Assembly: GCF_900107045.1 (NCBI RefSeq)
Contig: NZ_FNON01000006.1
Location: forward strand, 248,001 to 312,000
Source of the DNA: Amycolatopsis xylanica
GTDB lineage: Bacteria; Actinomycetota; Actinomycetes; Mycobacteriales; Pseudonocardiaceae
Length of the DNA: 64,000 bases
Direction: 5' to 3'
A program made the translations under genes and the position numbers. The notes below the pieces were generated by a model. The model worked only from the letters and a program-made list of their open reading frames with translations. It made no database searches and was not told the origin of the DNA. Positions within the stretch are counted from its first letter, which is position 1. Each line of letters begins with the position of its first letter. Shown piece after piece: positions 62,073 to 64,000 of the stretch.

Positions 62073-62444
62073 GCTGGATCGACCCCCCTCACTCTGCGCC
62101 CTGACGCGGTTACCGTCAGACTTAAGCCGAACGGACCAAACGAGCGGGCATCGGAACGAGCGGGATAACGCGCTGAGTACCGAGCAAATGCACGCGCACG
62201 CGACGGTAGACGCGCCGGGCCGTTGGCCGGGCGCGTCTCGCGGGCATCGCCCGACCCAGACGCGAGGGTCCACACGCCATTCAGACTAAAAGCTGAATGG
62301 GCCATTCGTCTCGTTAGTTGTGCAAGTTGCAGATCTTTCACTCTGACGGGCGCGGCTAAATGGGCGGCGCTTACTCAGAGAGATGATATGCGGCTCCAAA
62401 CGATCCGTTTTGTCCGGATTTCCGCGATTTTCCGCAGTTTGCGA
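62073..62444. other. 372-bp gap with inverted repeat CCATTCAG-N8-CTGAATGG
   Basis: Between two minus-strand genes. It must hold the promoter of the 409-residue protein gene. The clearest feature is CCATTCAG (62277-62284) and CTGAATGG (62293-62300), an 8-bp inverted repeat followed by another CCATTC. The 62320-62440 part is relatively AT-rich for this chromosome. No convincing coding frame is present. Confidence 0.55.
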
Positions 62445-62750
62445 TTACCCGCCGCTGCGGTAACGGGCCTGAGTCGACTGCAGTGACTTGGTCGCCACGG
62501 CGCCACTGCCTGCCGCCAAGATGATCGCGAGGATGTCCATCCCCGTGCCGCCGGCGGTGAACAGCCACGCGACGAGCGAGACGGCGGTGGTGCCGCCCGC
62601 GATCGCCCAGCGGCTCTTCACGTACTGGGCGATCGGCGCGCCGCCCGCCCGCTTGTTCGCCGCGTTGTTGAGCATCGCGAGATAACCGAGGTGCCCGAGC
62701 GTCGCCAGCACACCGGCGATGGCGACCAGGATGGCGATCAAATTAATCAT
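62445..62750 (-). CDS. small four-helix membrane protein
   Basis: 101 residues, mostly hydrophobic. Segments about 3-27 (LIAILVAIAGVLATLGHLGY), 46-66 (SRWAIAGGTTAVSLVAWLF) and 70-88 (GMDILAIILAAGSGAVATKS) could cross the membrane, with a polar loop ANKRAGGAPIAQYV between. ATG at 62750. No family recognised and no partner evident; the chorismate mutase gene follows upstream on the same strand after 131 bp. Confidence 0.65.
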   Translation of the reverse strand: MINLIAILVAIAGVLATLGHLGYLAMLNNAANKRAGGAPIAQYVKSRWAIAGGTTAVSLVAWLFTAGGTGMDILAIILAAGSGAVATKSLQSTQARYRSGG

Positions 62751-62881
62751 GTCACCAGTCTGCCTGGACGGTGTCCGGTTCGTCCTAGGGGTTCACCCTG
62801 ATTTGGCCGACCGTGCCCGCGAAGTTATGCGCGCCGCGTTCGCGACGCTCGACGCCGCGAACGGGCGTTCGCACCGGGTGG

Positions 62882-63166
62882 CTAGCGACCGAGGCGGCCG
62901 CGGCCCAGGTTGAGCAGTGCCATCGCGAGCTGGCGGCCGTCGGGGCCGAGTTCGCGGTAGCGGGCGAGCACGTCCATCTCGCGGTTGTAGACGATCCGCG
63001 TCCCGCCAGCGGCCATCCTGGCGGCGCCGATGGTCTTCGAGACCTCGACGCGGCGCTTGATGAGGCGGAGGATCTCGGCGTCCAGCCAGTCGATCTCCTG
63101 GCGGAGTGCGTCGATCTCCTCCGCGGTGTGTTCGGCGTCCGGCGTTTCCTGCGTCTGAGTGTTCAT
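62882..63166 (-). CDS. aroQ: chorismate mutase, AroQ class
   Basis: 94 residues, all-helical AroQ fold. Converts chorismate to prephenate for Phe and Tyr. Active-site residues in order: IDALRQEIDWLDAEILRLIK (Arg and Glu/Asp), RRVEVSKTIGAARMA with the Lys, and RELGPDGRQLAMALLNLGRG. ATG at 63166 has AGAGAGG; a longer frame passes through a terminator. The small intracellular enzyme next to the UvrD helicase gene corresponds to Rv0948c/Rv0949 of M. tuberculosis, where it is activated by the DAHP synthase. Confidence 0.9.
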   Translation of the reverse strand: MNTQTQETPDAEHTAEEIDALRQEIDWLDAEILRLIKRRVEVSKTIGAARMAAGGTRIVYNREMDVLARYRELGPDGRQLAMALLNLGRGRLGR

Positions 63167-63214
63167 CGAGACCTCTCTTCGGTCCTGATCATCCTCGAAA
63201 CCCTGAGCAGACAA

Positions 63215-63243
63215 AAGCCCCGGGTCCGAGGACTCCGGGGCTT
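63215..63243 (-). terminator. terminator between DUF1707 gene and aroQ
   Basis: AAGCCCCGG-GTCC, loop GAG, GGAC-T-CCGGGGCTT. On the minus strand the stem is followed by TTTTGT, as expected for ending the DUF1707 transcript before aroQ. Confidence 0.8.
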
Positions 63244-63331
63244 CGGGTGATTCGCTGGGAGGCACTACGCGATCACGGGAGCCGGAGTCCGGGTCCCGTA
63301 AAAAAATCGCTCAGCGTGGTGCCGCATGTGA

Positions 63332-63736
63332 TCAGTATGGCACAGCGGCGGCCCGGCGTTCCCGTGAGCCTCGGACGCGTGCGTGCACCGCCAGGCTCAC
63401 TGCCAGCCAAAACATCGGCGCGATCGGCCAGAAGTACGGCACATCCGAAGTAGCCCACCTGATCAGGAAGATCACGGAGAGCACCACCGCGAAGGCGGCG
63501 TGGACGCGCAGCGCGGGATGCGCGCCGAAGCGGCGCCCCGGCGGCGCGGGCCGGGGGAGGTCGGCGGTGAGCGCGGTCAGCTCGTCGGTGTACTTCGTCA
63601 GATAGACCGCGGAGAGCCGTTCCTCCATTTCTTCCATGGTCAGTCTGCCCTCGGCGACCGCGGCCTGTACGAGGGTGGCGACGCGCTCGCGATCGGTGTC
63701 GGCGGCGCGGAGTCGATGCGGGATCCGGGTTTCCAT
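63332..63736 (-). CDS. DUF1707 membrane protein
   Basis: 134 residues. N-terminal DUF1707 domain (about 5-58; RLRAADTDRERVATLVQAAV, EGRLTMEEMEERLSAVYLTK) followed by two membrane segments (about 80-100 and 104-122) and a basic end. This is a common actinobacterial membrane-protein family of unknown function, sometimes tied to envelope stress. ATG at 63736 without a strong ribosome-binding site. Divergent from the helicase gene, 117 bp away. Confidence 0.85.
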   Translation of the reverse strand: METRIPHRLRAADTDRERVATLVQAAVAEGRLTMEEMEERLSAVYLTKYTDELTALTADLPRPAPPGRRFGAHPALRVHAAFAVVLSVIFLIRWATSDVPYFWPIAPMFWLAVSLAVHARVRGSRERRAAAVPY

Positions 63737-63853
63737 AAGACGATCGTCCGCGCGCGAAGTCGATCGCGCGTCGGCCCCGAAGCGGCATCGGAAGCTACGT
63801 CCGGTGCGGTAGCCGCGAATCTTGTCGGACGCGCCGAGTAGCGTGGACTCCTG

Positions 63854-64000
63854 ATGGACACCCTCTTCGATCTGCAACCCGAAACCCCGCGGCGGCACGC
63901 CGAGCTGCTCGACGACCTCAACGGCGCTCAGCGTGAGGCGGTGACGCACCACGGTGCGCCGCTGCTCGTCGTCGCGGGCGCAGGCTCCGGTAAGACCCGG
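63854..64000 (+). CDS. pcrA: UvrD/PcrA-family DNA helicase, N-terminal part
   Basis: First 49 codons of a superfamily 1A helicase that runs off the window. LNGAQREAVTHHGAPLLVVA contains the Q motif, and GAGSGKTR the Walker A. Synteny with chorismate mutase matches uvrD1 (Rv0949). It unwinds DNA in repair and replication restart. ATG at 63854. Confidence 0.92.
   Translation, partial: MDTLFDLQPETPRRHAELLDDLNGAQREAVTHHGAPLLVVAGAGSGKTR

Overview
The window is high-GC actinobacterial chromosome: dense coding, frequent GTG and several TTG starts, and an F420-type PPOX enzyme. Gene order matches two well-known actinobacterial backbones. The run glmM, glmS, nnr, alr, tsaE, tsaB, rimI, tsaD, groES, groEL1, whiB3, (Rv3415c-like), sigD, rsdA, (Rv3412-like), guaB, guaB3, choD, guaA is that of Mycobacterium. 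The presence of a bldM orthologue beside whiB3/whiD and sigD is the Streptomyces arrangement. The mixture points to a filamentous member of the Pseudonocardiales, Amycolatopsis being my best guess. I see no tRNA, rRNA, IS element, prophage or CRISPR array.

Layout. 1-4.5 kb: the 3' end of glmM, a 161-bp imperfect inverted repeat, and a three-gene type VII (WXG100-like) substrate operon. 4.5-15.5 kb: an alpha/beta hydrolase, glmS, nnr, an isochorismatase-like hydrolase, a DeoR/FGGY kinase/ABC-ATPase sugar cluster, alr, a membrane-anchored hydrolase and tsaE. 15.6-21.6 kb: a malonyl-CoA synthetase/carboxyltransferase pair on the minus strand, tsaB-rimI-tsaD for t6A modification of tRNA, and a UDP-GlcNAc 2-epimerase whose 3' end overlaps tsaD. 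21.7-24.8 kb: a compact protein-sorting locus with a 60-aa stand-alone LAATG sorting-signal protein, a secreted protein with its own C-terminal anchor, a divergent exosortase-like transpeptidase and a translationally coupled processive glycosyltransferase. 24.9-40 kb: a secreted amidase, CIRCE-controlled groES-groEL1, an SDR/TetR pair with a palindromic operator, whiB3, a MerR protein, bldM, sigD-rsdA, guaB, a toxin/antitoxin-like pair and guaB3. 40-49 kb: redox enzymes (DinB-like thiol protein, ChoD-like GMC oxidase, flavoprotein, bicovalent-flavin oxidase, aldehyde and alcohol dehydrogenases) and guaA. 49-56.9 kb: a PspC-domain envelope-stress module with its two-component system, a PPOX protein, EamA/LysR, and an ECF sigma factor with a reductase. 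56.9-62.8 kb: a minus-strand signalling cluster with a pseudokinase, an active Ser/Thr kinase and two anchored proteins with extracytoplasmic domains. 62.9-64 kb: chorismate mutase, a DUF1707 protein and the 5' end of the UvrD/PcrA helicase.

Two things stand out. First, a ~92-bp intergenic element occurs four times (5.4, 15.5, 40.1 and 53.3 kb), in both orientations, built from three copies of one ~19-nt unit (two direct, one inverted). It is bounded by an A-run and a T-run and shows compensatory base changes in its stem; a second, shorter palindrome family occurs twice. Second, the exosortase/glycosyltransferase/anchored-protein locus looks like a self-contained surface-protein processing system. 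Further points are a BldM whose phospho-acceptor aspartate is glycine, a MerR protein with an eroded cobalamin domain, and a kinase/pseudokinase tandem.

Coordinates of starts were chosen from ribosome-binding sites and known mature N-termini, and alternatives are given where they matter. No similarity search was run; family names come from recognised motifs and gene order.
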